From Micrococcales bacterium (lineage in GTDB: Bacteria > Actinomycetota > Actinomycetes > S36-B12 > UBA10799): 6,961 bases of DNA. Within the stretch, counting starts at the first letter, position 1. Every line of letters begins with the position of its first letter. The stretch covers positions 1 to 6,961 of the forward strand of contig JAHEXM010000090.1 of assembly GCA_023252115.1 (NCBI GenBank), given 5' to 3'. Positions 1 to 5,599 of the stretch are shown here, piece by piece. Under the pieces are notes generated by a model. That model was not told the origin of the DNA, ran no database searches, and saw nothing but the letters and a program-made list of their open reading frames with translations. Made by a program: the position numbers and the translations under genes.

Positions 1-16
1 CACCGATGGGCCCGAA
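1..16. repeat. 16-bp sequence repeated in inverted orientation at 6528-6543
   Basis: CACCGATGGGCCCGAA at 1-16 is the exact reverse complement of TTCGGGCCCATCGGTG at 6528-6543. Identity stops outside the 16 bases. The left copy is within the lipase coding sequence. The right copy is intergenic and its last base is the first base of the stem-loop arm at 6543. By rough calculation a 16-bp match in 7 kb is unlikely (about one in fifty to a hundred) but not excluded by chance, especially with a GGGCCC core. Confidence 0.3.
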
Positions 17-157
17 GCGAAAGCCATCAATCATCAAGACACGGTCTTGGTTGGCTGGCCAATGATGACGCTGTGGATGCAACAACGGTTCCAGAATCTT
101 CCGGCCGCATCGAATTGCACAGTCACTCCACCTGTTCCGCCCGCATCGGACGGCTAA
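2..157 (+). CDS. C-terminal fragment of a probable secretory lipase / alpha-beta hydrolase (5' end outside window)
   Basis: The frame is open from base 2 to a TAA at 155-157, giving about 51 residues that begin TDGPEAKAINHQD. The tail has a histidine (NHQD), then W-P-M-M-x-L-W-M-Q-Q-R-F, then LPAASNC and a short Pro/Ser-rich end. From memory, this resembles the C-terminus of actinobacterial secretory (LIP-type) lipases: a catalytic His, then a helix ending W(L/M)xxRF, then G-x-PA-x-x-C, where the Cys forms a disulfide. If so, the product is an exported serine esterase or lipase acting on acyl esters, and the nucleophile and signal peptide lie upstream of the window. The stop codon overlaps the stop of the minus-strand gene by 4 nt, a typical tail-to-tail arrangement that supports this frame. 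The family call rests on a short stretch and is moderate. That the stretch is coding is more certain. Confidence 0.6.
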   Translation, partial: TDGPEAKAINHQDTVLVGWPMMTLWMQQRFQNLPAASNCTVTPPVPPASDG

Positions 158-666
158 GACGGTTTGGCGAAGTTCCAGCGCGCATTGGAATTGGGAAAGT
201 TTTGTTCGCGCCAAGTCAATGCTGTGCGAGGAGCCAGTCGGTACAACCCAAATTGCGGATCTGATACGTCAACCTCGATGTCGTACTTGGCTTTGTAATC
301 CGTTACGAACTGTTGAACGGTGGACGCTACGTCCGGCGCCAGTGCTTCAACACGCTCGCATGCCCCCTCGAGAATCACTGCGTCGTCACCCGATTCCAAA
401 TGAATGACGCACCGCGGTTCATGCTGAAGGTTGCGAGCCTTCACGGAATCGGGACTGGTCGAAAACCAGACTGCTCCTTCGAGCAACAGACCCCACACTG
501 GTGTGGCATGGGCGCGACCACCTGCGCGAGTGGTGGAGACCCAGTAGTTGCGCGCCCGTTCGAGTTGGGCGGCTATCTCGGCCCAGGTTCCAGGTTCAAA
601 CGGATAGTCGGGGCCGGCCGTGTATCCCGCTGCGTATGGCGGCCGCGAAGGTACTGGTTCGTGCAT
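154..666 (-). CDS. Pyridoxamine 5'-phosphate oxidase-like split-barrel (FMN/F420-dependent) family protein
   Basis: This complete 170-residue protein begins MHEPVPSRPPY. The split-barrel core starts near residue 40 with YWVSTTRAGGRAHATPVWG. It continues with a strand GAVWFSTSPDS, then VKARNL and EPRCVIHLESGDD, and a strand AVILEGACERV near residues 97-107. The R-x-H-x-x-PVW and K-A-R-N-L signatures are typical of actinobacterial flavin- or F420-binding oxidoreductases of the PNPOx-like fold. These are soluble, and most members have no assigned substrate. The length is normal for the group. The charged, proline-rich first 25 residues are a variable extension. The sequence AAGGTGAG just upstream of the ATG (within 667-675, minus strand) serves as the ribosome site. 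The gene is divergent from ppiA, 56 bp away, and converges on the lipase fragment with overlapping stops. Whether the cofactor is FMN, F420 or heme cannot be decided here. Confidence 0.85.
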   Translation of the reverse strand: MHEPVPSRPPYAAGYTAGPDYPFEPGTWAEIAAQLERARNYWVSTTRAGGRAHATPVWGLLLEGAVWFSTSPDSVKARNLQHEPRCVIHLESGDDAVILEGACERVEALAPDVASTVQQFVTDYKAKYDIEVDVSDPQFGLYRLAPRTALTWREQNFPNSNARWNFAKPS

Positions 667-722
667 GTCTCACCTTCTCACCCCGCGGATTGGGGGAAGG
701 AACGGTGTGTGAGGATAGGTAC
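667..722. promoter_or_regulatory. Divergent intergenic region between the split-barrel gene and ppiA
   Basis: This 56-bp spacer must carry the leftward signals of the split-barrel gene and the rightward signals of the ppiA operon. The + side ends with GAGG (711-714), 8 nt before the ppiA ATG. The - side ends with AAGGTGAG just before the other ATG. A minus-strand TATCCT (713-718) could be a -10 for the leftward gene, but I found no convincing -35 partner. No strong + promoter is visible, so the ppiA promoter may lie inside the neighbouring coding sequence. Confidence 0.4.
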
Positions 723-1247
723 ATGGCTGAGACTCTGACTGCAACCTTGCACACCAACAAAGGCGACATCAAGCTCAATTTGTTTCCCGATCAAGCGCCA
801 AAGACCGTGCGCAACTTCACTGGCCTTGCCGATGGCAGCCAGGAGTGGACCGATCCAAAGACGCGCAGCAACGGCGACGGCGGGCTGTATGACGGAACCA
901 AATTCCATCGCGTCATCTCTGGATTCATGCTGCAAGGTGGCGACCCGCTGGGCACTGGCACAGGCGGCCCCGGTTACAAGTTCGCCGACGAGTTTCACCC
1001 GGAACTTCAGTTCGATCGGCCTTATTTGCTTGCGATGGCAAACGCCGGTCCCAACACCAACGGCTCACAGTTCTTCATCACCGTCGCGCCGACTACCTGG
1101 CTGACGCACAAGCACACGATCTTCGGCGAAGTTGCCGACCAGCCGTCACGCGACGTGGTTGACGCAATTGGTGCGGTGCCAACAGATGGCCAAGATCGTC
1201 CGCTCGATGATGTTGTGATCGAATCCGTGACAATTGATGGGGCATGA
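723..1247 (+). CDS. ppiA: Cyclophilin-type peptidyl-prolyl cis-trans isomerase
   Basis: This 174-residue cytoplasmic cyclophilin (MAETLTATLHTNKGDIKL...) catalyses cis-trans isomerisation of Xaa-Pro bonds during folding. The active-site block FHRVISGFMLQGGD spans residues 61-74 and supplies R63, F68 and Q71, equivalent to R55, F60 and Q63 of human cyclophilin A. It is followed by SQFFIT (F119) and TTWLTHKHTIFGEV (W126, H131), so every key residue is present. The length matches single-domain bacterial PpiA, and there is no signal peptide. The reading frame extends upstream to base 501, but the ATG at 723 has a GAGG site 8 nt away, and the upstream residues are Arg-rich antisense of the divergent gene, so 723 is the start. 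It is the first gene of a + operon, with the rhomboid starting 3 nt after its stop. PpiA next to rhomboid is a familiar near-origin pair in Streptomyces. Confidence 0.96.
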   Translation: MAETLTATLHTNKGDIKLNLFPDQAPKTVRNFTGLADGSQEWTDPKTRSNGDGGLYDGTKFHRVISGFMLQGGDPLGTGTGGPGYKFADEFHPELQFDRPYLLAMANAGPNTNGSQFFITVAPTTWLTHKHTIFGEVADQPSRDVVDAIGAVPTDGQDRPLDDVVIESVTIDGA

Positions 1248-1253
1248 CACCTG
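1236..1253 (+). promoter_or_regulatory. Shine-Dalgarno and CTG start of the rhomboid gene
   Basis: The purine-rich GATGGGG (1236-1242) lies inside the end of ppiA, 8 nt before CTG 1251, a normal spacing. An ATG at 1244 overlaps the ppiA stop as ATGA, but it runs ATG-ACA-CCT-GAG-TAA and ends at 1258, so it cannot encode the rhomboid without a frameshift. The same purine tract is only one base from that ATG, which favours CTG as the real start. Confidence 0.5.
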
Positions 1254-2264
1254 AGTAATCCGGATCCGGCGAGCGGCGGTCCGCGACAGCCGACACCGGA
1301 TGACGGTGGGCAGGCACCAGTCTGTCCCCGACACCCCGATCGTCATACCTGGCTGACCTGCACTCGCTGCGGTCGGCCAATCTGCCCTGATTGCATGGTG
1401 TCTGCCGATGTTGGATTTCAGTGCGTCGATTGCGTCAAAGGTGCTCGCGCTGACCAGGTCCTCAAGCAGGCAACACCATTTCCCGTTGCCACCAGTAGTC
1501 CAATTAGAACGGCGTATGTCACCTGGGTACTCATTGCGATCAACGTCGTCGTGTTCATGTACGAACTCGCCAAAGGCGTCGATGTCCTGGCCGATAGTTA
1601 TGGGCTGTCGCCCTACTCAGTTGCCAGTGGCGAATGGTGGCGTCTGTTTAGCGCGCCCTTCCTGCACGGCAATTTCTTGCACATCTTGTTCAACATGTTC
1701 GTGTTGTTCTCGATCGGCCCGCCGATGGAACGAATCCTGGGCCACACACGATTTGTTGTCCTCTATTTGGTTGCAGCCTTGGGGGGATCTGTTGCGTCGT
1801 ACTTTTTCTCGCCCGTCACTGCGATCTCAATTGGCGCGAGTGGGGCGATATTTGGACTGATGGGCGCGATGTTGATTGCCGGTCTGATCCTGAAGTTTGA
1901 CATCCGCCAAATCATTTTCTGGGTGGGGCTGAATCTCGTTTTCGGATTCGTCGTCAACGGTGCAGTGGACTGGCGTGCACATTTGGGCGGCTTGATCACG
2001 GGTGCGGCAGTGACCGCTGCCATGTTGATCCCTGCGCGCAAGGGAAACGTCGTTCTAGAAGTTGTCGGCGTACTGGTGATTGTGGTGGCTTTAGTGGGTA
2101 TGACGTTTCTACGAACCGAAATCGTCAAACACGACCTCGATACCACTGTCGGTATCCCGGGTGTTGCAGCCCAGGGTTCGTCAGGCACCATTGATATGAA
2201 CGACCGTTCACTTCACACCGCTTATTCGAAGAGCTATGAAGGAGCAAGTCATGAGCCAGCGTGA
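1251..2264 (+). CDS. Rhomboid intramembrane serine protease with N-terminal zinc finger; CTG start proposed
   Basis: This is a 337-residue protein if it starts at CTG 1251. The N-terminal segment has a Cys/His cluster: CPRH (C25, H28), C37, C40, C45, C48, C58 and C61, resembling the B-box-like finger of actinobacterial rhomboids. The rhomboid core follows, with about seven hydrophobic segments. It shows HGNFLHILFN (N148), the nucleophile motif GASG (S197) and WRAHLGG (H244), so the Ser-His dyad and oxyanion Asn are intact. It cleaves membrane-anchored substrates within the bilayer; the substrate is unknown. The frame contains no ATG, GTG or TTG between the ppiA stop and 1395. Starting at ATG 1395 would remove six of the eight ligands. 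CTG 1251 lies 8 nt after GGGG (1239-1242) and gives MSNPDPASGG. The alternative is a one-base error near 1255-1256. The C-terminal tail overlaps the thiolase start by 14 nt. Family call very sure, start moderately sure. Confidence 0.88.
   Translation: MSNPDPASGGPRQPTPDDGGQAPVCPRHPDRHTWLTCTRCGRPICPDCMVSADVGFQCVDCVKGARADQVLKQATPFPVATSSPIRTAYVTWVLIAINVVVFMYELAKGVDVLADSYGLSPYSVASGEWWRLFSAPFLHGNFLHILFNMFVLFSIGPPMERILGHTRFVVLYLVAALGGSVASYFFSPVTAISIGASGAIFGLMGAMLIAGLILKFDIRQIIFWVGLNLVFGFVVNGAVDWRAHLGGLITGAAVTAAMLIPARKGNVVLEVVGVLVIVVALVGMTFLRTEIVKHDLDTTVGIPGVAAQGSSGTIDMNDRSLHTAYSKSYEGASHEPA
2239..2253 (+). promoter_or_regulatory. Ribosome site that sets the thiolase start
   Basis: AAGGAG at 2239-2244, inside the end of the rhomboid gene, is 6 nt before ATG 2251. 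This excludes the upstream in-frame ATG 2236, which has no comparable site, and supports coupled translation with the rhomboid. Confidence 0.8.
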
Positions 2265-3399
2265 CGCAGTCATCGTTGAAGCCGTCCGCACGCCTGTAGG
2301 TGTCGGAAAACCTGAAAAGGGTGCGCTATCTGGAATCCATGCGGTTGATCTTGCCGCGATTCCGCTTGCTGAGCTGATCACGCGTACGGGCATCGACCCG
2401 GCGATCATTGACGACGTCATCTGGGGTTGCGTTTCGCAAACCGGCGAGCAGGGGTTCAACGTCGGGCGGCATGCAGTGCTCGCGGCTGGATACCCGGAAT
2501 CGGTGCCTGCCACCACAGTCGACCGTCAATGTGGTTCGAGCCAGCAGGCGCTGCATTTTGCTGCTTCGTTGGTGCAGTCCGGGCAGGCCGACGTCGTAGT
2601 CGCCGGTGGTGTGGAATCGATGTCGCGCATCCCAATGGGGTCAAACCTGGCCGGTGGTGACGGACCGTTTAGCCCCAAGCTGATGGAGCGGTACAACAAC
2701 CACATCTTCAACCAAGGCATCGGCGCCGAAATGATCGCCGAAAAATGGGGCCTGAGCCGGACCTACCTTGACGAGATGGCGGTGACGTCGCATGAACGTG
2801 CAGCCGCTGCCACGGCCGATGGGCTTTTTGCCGACGAGATCGTCGCAGTGGGCGACTTTGCTACTGACCAAGGCATCCGCCCCGGCTCGAACGTCGAGAA
2901 GCTCGCAACGCTTCCGACGCCGTTCAAAGAAGGCGGCGTTGTCTCGGCGGGCAATGCATCGCAGATCTCCGATGGCGCTGCTGCGCTTTTGGTGATGACC
3001 AGCGAGAAAGCGCGTGACCTGGGACTTACCCCAATCGTTCGCTTCCACACGGGTGCAGTTGCTGGTGATGATCCGATTATCATGCTGACCGGTCCGATTC
3101 CGGCGACGGCCAAGGTGTTGAAGAAGTCTGGACTTCGCCTCGACGAAATCGGTGCGGTAGAAATCAACGAGGCGTTCGCTTCGGTCGTCGGTGCCTGGCT
3201 AGCTGAGACCGGGGCCGACCCCAAGCTCACCAATCCCAATGGCGGTGCGATGGCGCTTGGGCATCCGCTCGGTGCGTCCGGTGCGCGTTTGACTAGCACT
3301 CTGGTACATCACATGAAGCGCAATAACATCCAGTACGGACTTCAGACCATGTGTGAAGGTGGCGGTATGGCGAATGCCACCATCTTGGAACTCGTTTAG
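2251..3399 (+). CDS. Thiolase (acetyl-CoA acetyltransferase / 3-ketoacyl-CoA thiolase, FadA5-like)
   Basis: This complete 382-residue thiolase would cleave 3-ketoacyl-CoA to acetyl-CoA plus a shortened acyl-CoA, or run the reverse condensation. The nucleophilic C94 lies in VDRQCGSSQQAL. The acid/base residues are H338 (ALGHPLGASGAR) and C368 (TMCEGGGMANAT), with EINEAFA (N about 306) completing the site. VVAGGVESMSR and SQISDGAAALLVM are further family landmarks. The sequence, as I recall it, resembles mycobacterial FadA5 (steroid ring and side-chain thiolase) more than biosynthetic PhaA, but the substrate cannot be read from it. I chose ATG 2251 because AAGGAG lies about 6 nt before it. The ATG at 2236 lies before that site and adds only MKEQV. 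The start sits inside the rhomboid tail (14-nt overlap), implying translational coupling. No other beta-oxidation gene is nearby. Its stop directly abuts the stop of the convergent minus-strand gene. Confidence 0.93.
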   Translation: MSQRDAVIVEAVRTPVGVGKPEKGALSGIHAVDLAAIPLAELITRTGIDPAIIDDVIWGCVSQTGEQGFNVGRHAVLAAGYPESVPATTVDRQCGSSQQALHFAASLVQSGQADVVVAGGVESMSRIPMGSNLAGGDGPFSPKLMERYNNHIFNQGIGAEMIAEKWGLSRTYLDEMAVTSHERAAAATADGLFADEIVAVGDFATDQGIRPGSNVEKLATLPTPFKEGGVVSAGNASQISDGAAALLVMTSEKARDLGLTPIVRFHTGAVAGDDPIIMLTGPIPATAKVLKKSGLRLDEIGAVEINEAFASVVGAWLAETGADPKLTNPNGGAMALGHPLGASGARLTSTLVHHMKRNNIQYGLQTMCEGGGMANATILELV

Positions 3400-3418
3400 C
3401 TATCGATCGATCGATAGC
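3399..3418. terminator. 20-bp perfect palindrome at a convergent stop-to-stop junction
   Basis: The bases GCTATCGATCGATCGATAGC read the same on both strands. As RNA they can fold into an 8-bp stem with a UCGA loop in either direction. The palindrome begins at the last base of the thiolase TAG and covers the last codons of the minus-strand gene (stop 3400-3402). No T tract follows on either side, so it is not a classic intrinsic terminator. A bidirectional 3'-end hairpin protecting or ending both messages is the likeliest role. A binding site for a symmetric protein is also possible. Confidence 0.5.
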
Positions 3419-4074
3419 GGCCCGGACAGGAGAGTGCCGTTTCCGGTGGCAACCACACGGCGCATCTGGATTTTGACGTTCTTGTAGTTGTTCTTTGCGA
3501 AGGACGCTGGAATCGGCTGCAATGATTCGCCGATAATCGTTAGGGCAACGGTCCGTATTGGTGAGCGCCCCCGGCCCGCCATTTGGGTATCCGAGACTGC
3601 GATCACCTTGGCAAAGACTCGCTGGTGATCGCTTGAAGCGGGCACAACGAATGTGGCGATCAGCACTGTCGAACGATGTTTCTTGCGTTGTGCCGTGTAG
3701 TTGTCGCGAAGACTTTTCCATTTCGCCGTAACGGGAACGCCGGCCAATTGGTCCGGCAAACTCGAGCGTATTTCCGCAAGCTTCGCCTTCGCATCATGGG
3801 CCGTGGCGTACTGGCCTGCTTCCATCGACAGAAGCGAGCTGATGTCACCGGTGTGCGGATCAGAACCAGACGTCCACCCCGAGGTTGTGCAGCCACTTGC
3901 CGCCAAGATGCAATCAGCGAACTGGACATCCAACGGCTTAGCTGCCGGAAAGCCAGCCTGCAATCCGAACGAGCGTGGGGTTGGGACGGCTGCGAGGGCA
4001 GGAGCCAGCGCGACTGCTGACAGGACCCCGCCAACGACGGTCACTGCAGTTGCGCGAGCAAACAGACGGCTCAT
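3400..4074 (-). CDS. Secreted protein of unknown function with Sec-type signal peptide
   Basis: The 224-residue product opens with a clear export signal: a basic start (MSRLFARATA), a hydrophobic core VTVVGGVLSAVALA, and an APALA-A site giving cleavage near residue 28. The mature part begins VPTPRSFGLQ and has only two obvious cysteines, C55 and C62 (FADCILAASGC), which could form a disulfide. I saw no lipobox, no membrane segment after the signal and no catalytic motif that I recognise. The mature protein is rich in Ser, Lys and Arg and looks like a mixed alpha/beta domain, with hydrophobic strands such as TVLIATFVVPAS and TVALTIIGES. It starts 54 bp after the ATP-grasp gene on the same strand and shares an abutting stop with the thiolase. 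No good ribosome site precedes the ATG. A leaderless promoter is possible. I cannot name a family. Confidence 0.8.
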   Translation of the reverse strand: MSRLFARATAVTVVGGVLSAVALAPALAAVPTPRSFGLQAGFPAAKPLDVQFADCILAASGCTTSGWTSGSDPHTGDISSLLSMEAGQYATAHDAKAKLAEIRSSLPDQLAGVPVTAKWKSLRDNYTAQRKKHRSTVLIATFVVPASSDHQRVFAKVIAVSDTQMAGRGRSPIRTVALTIIGESLQPIPASFAKNNYKNVKIQMRRVVATGNGTLLSGPLSIDR

Positions 4075-4080
4075 ACCGCC

Positions 4081-4109
4081 ACAGTGCGCCGATCGGATTA
4101 TTGACTCAA
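4081..4109 (-). promoter_or_regulatory. Possible leaderless promoter of the secreted-protein gene
   Basis: On the minus strand TTGAGT (4104-4109) is separated by 17 nt from CACTGT (4081-4086). Six bases (GGCGGT) then lead directly to ATG 4074. This spacing would place the transcription start at or beside the start codon, consistent with the lack of a Shine-Dalgarno site. The -10 departs from TANNNT at its first base, so the call is tentative. If real, this gene can be expressed independently of the ATP-grasp gene upstream. Confidence 0.35.
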
Positions 4110-4128
4110 CTGACGCTACCCAGTCGGC

Positions 4129-5514
4129 CTAAGCATGTTCGCGTAGCGGGACATCCTGCAGTGGGATTCGGCCGAAGAGTTTTTGCCGCTCGTGGAACTT
4201 TCGGTTCGCCACGGCCGCGAATGCGCGCGCCTTTTTGAACGCTCTTCCAGCGCCGTGTGCATCTTGATTCCAGCCGATTGTCTGGCGTATGCGAGCCTCT
4301 ATCGAATCGAGGTATTCATTGCTCTGCCCGGCGATCACTGCCTGCCATGGGGAGCTGAACAGATCAGTTCGCGGCACGATGCGTTGACCAATGAAGGGCT
4401 TGTCGATCCAGTGCAGGAACTCGGGGAGAGCTCCTACCTCGGCGATTCCGTTGAGTTCGTAGATTCGATCATGTGACGAGCTGGTGCCAAGAAGGATTCG
4501 GAACTCGCGCGAGTTGTAAAACTCCCAGTCCAAGTCAATTGGTCCGAAGTCCTCAGCGGTTAGGTAGTAGTGCGCGGCAAGAGTGAAGACATCGAAGTCA
4601 CTTCCGTGCACTTCGTCCATTTCAGGTGATGCATGCTGCCCCATCATCCGAGCACCGACTTCGACCATGCATGGCCCTTGTTCGTCGACGATTACTTCCA
4701 TGTGGAAAGGACTGCGTTTGAGGCCGGACGCGCGCATGACCTCAGTTGCATATCGAGCCAATGGTTCAAAGACAGGATCATCCGAATGAATAAGCGGGTG
4801 CGCCACAGGCACGTTGTCGCGCCCATTCATGTCCTGCACGAGGGATTCAAAGACGGCCAGAATCGTGACGTTGCCGCTGCCATCGATTTGACCGTTGACC
4901 CAGAACTCGCGACCGTCGAGTAACTCCTCCATCAACACAGCAGGCCGGTCTACCGCTTGGAGATAAGTAGCGAGTTCATCATCTGAGGTCTGGTCATCGA
5001 AGAAGCCGACATTTTGATTTCCGTATCCATCGATGGGCTTCAGCACAAAGCGGGCGAAGCGCCCGTCAGACAAGCTGGCTCGGATCTCGGTGACACTGCC
5101 AACGCGAGCTGTTCCATTGATTCGCGGCGCATCGGGCAGTGAGCGCAGCAGCTCCTTTAGCGCGAACTTGTCGCGAAATAATTCAATGACCCCTGGTTGG
5201 GCCCAATCAAGACCCAACGCTTCGGCAAGTTCTTCAGATGCGACAACTGCCAAGTCGTTGTGGGGGACAACCGCAGCGATGTCGTGCTTCTGCTTCAAGA
5301 TCGGTACTAGATCAAGAACGCGAGAGCGGGGCACTGCATAACTCGCTTCGATCATCTCTGAGCGCAGTTCGGGATAGCGCCATGCCTCGTAGTGGAATTG
5401 CTCGGGGTCCGTGTAGAAGCAGACTGACTTCATGCCCCAAATTCGGTAGTACCGCTCAATAAATCGGATCGCATATGGGTGGTACGGATCCATGATCAGG
5501 ATTTGCTGGGGCAT
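4129..5514 (-). CDS. ATP-grasp domain protein (carboxylate-amine/thiol ligase type)
   Basis: The 461-residue soluble protein has the ATP-grasp layout. A Rossmann-like N-terminal preATP region begins ILIMDPYHPYAIRF and includes VVPHNDLAVVASEELAEALG (83-102). A linker DKFALKELLRSLPDAPR (115-131) follows. The ATP-binding half contains VLKPIDGYGNQNVG (K159 and the Gly-rich loop), the adenine-side acidic pair MEELLDG (E196, E197) and REFWVNG. The metal-binding part is PFHMEVIVD (E273) and MVEVGARMMGQH (E285, R288). Such enzymes activate a carboxylate as acyl-phosphate and join it to an amine or thiol; partners are often small peptides, amino acids or bicarbonate. The family is broad, and the roughly 120-residue C-terminal extension (after about 340) is not one I recognise. 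GGAAGG (5521-5526) lies 6 nt before the ATG. crgA is upstream on the same strand across an 85-bp spacer with a DnaA box. The substrate is unknown. Confidence 0.88.
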   Translation of the reverse strand: MPQQILIMDPYHPYAIRFIERYYRIWGMKSVCFYTDPEQFHYEAWRYPELRSEMIEASYAVPRSRVLDLVPILKQKHDIAAVVPHNDLAVVASEELAEALGLDWAQPGVIELFRDKFALKELLRSLPDAPRINGTARVGSVTEIRASLSDGRFARFVLKPIDGYGNQNVGFFDDQTSDDELATYLQAVDRPAVLMEELLDGREFWVNGQIDGSGNVTILAVFESLVQDMNGRDNVPVAHPLIHSDDPVFEPLARYATEVMRASGLKRSPFHMEVIVDEQGPCMVEVGARMMGQHASPEMDEVHGSDFDVFTLAAHYYLTAEDFGPIDLDWEFYNSREFRILLGTSSSHDRIYELNGIAEVGALPEFLHWIDKPFIGQRIVPRTDLFSSPWQAVIAGQSNEYLDSIEARIRQTIGWNQDAHGAGRAFKKARAFAAVANRKFHERQKLFGRIPLQDVPLREHA

Positions 5515-5599
5515 GGCAAACCTTCCGAGAATTAGAGTTATCCACAGAGTTGTTAACAGATGGGGATTAACTCACAACGGTGTAACTCCCTTGGCGGTA
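5515..5599. promoter_or_regulatory. crgA/ATP-grasp intergenic region with repeated TAACTC/GAGTTA hexamers
   Basis: This 85-bp spacer is AT-richer than the flanking genes. GAGTTA occurs at 5535-5540 and its complement TAACTC at 5568-5573 and 5583-5588, the last two 15 bp apart. GAGTTG (5547-5552) leads into the palindrome TGTTAACA. The ATP-grasp ribosome site GGAAGG lies at its left end. I could not place a confident -35/-10 pair for the ATP-grasp gene, although the spacer is the obvious location. The iterated hexamers suggest a protein-binding region. Confidence 0.45.
5538..5546 (+). promoter_or_regulatory. Perfect DnaA box
   Basis: TTATCCACA matches the consensus DnaA-binding 9-mer exactly and lies in the short non-coding spacer upstream of the ATP-grasp gene. 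A perfect box is expected by chance about once in twenty windows of this size on both strands, so its intergenic, origin-proximal location makes it more notable. It is a lone strong box, so this is not oriC itself. Regulation of the ATP-grasp gene by DnaA, or titration of DnaA, are possible roles. Confidence 0.55.

Noticed and set aside
501..722. 74-residue upstream extension of the ppiA frame
   Set aside because: It is antisense to the split-barrel gene, Arg/Trp-rich and unlike cyclophilin. ATG 723 has a proper GAGG site and aligns with family N-termini.
1395..1397. ATG as start of the rhomboid
   Set aside because: It would delete most of a well-formed Cys/His finger that is in frame upstream, and no ribosome site precedes it.
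1763..2191. 142-codon minus-strand open frame inside the rhomboid
   Set aside because: Its Thr/Pro/Ile-rich composition is the antisense of membrane-segment codons. It has no domain or ribosome site.
2236..2250. Upstream ATG for the thiolase (adds MKEQV)
   Set aside because: The AAGGAG site lies after this ATG and correctly serves ATG 2251.
2763..3299. 178-codon minus-strand open frame inside the thiolase
   Set aside because: It is complementary to strongly conserved thiolase codons, Ser/Pro/Ala-rich with no family features. It is a shadow frame of GC-rich coding DNA.
3293..4034. Other minus-strand and plus-strand open frames over the secreted-protein gene
   Set aside because: The frame with the signal peptide and the abutting stop is far more gene-like. 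The others are Arg/Cys/His-rich shadows.
5515..5599. Replication origin
   Set aside because: There is only one perfect DnaA box and one weak match nearby, and neither dnaA nor dnaN is in the window. A cluster of boxes would be expected for oriC.
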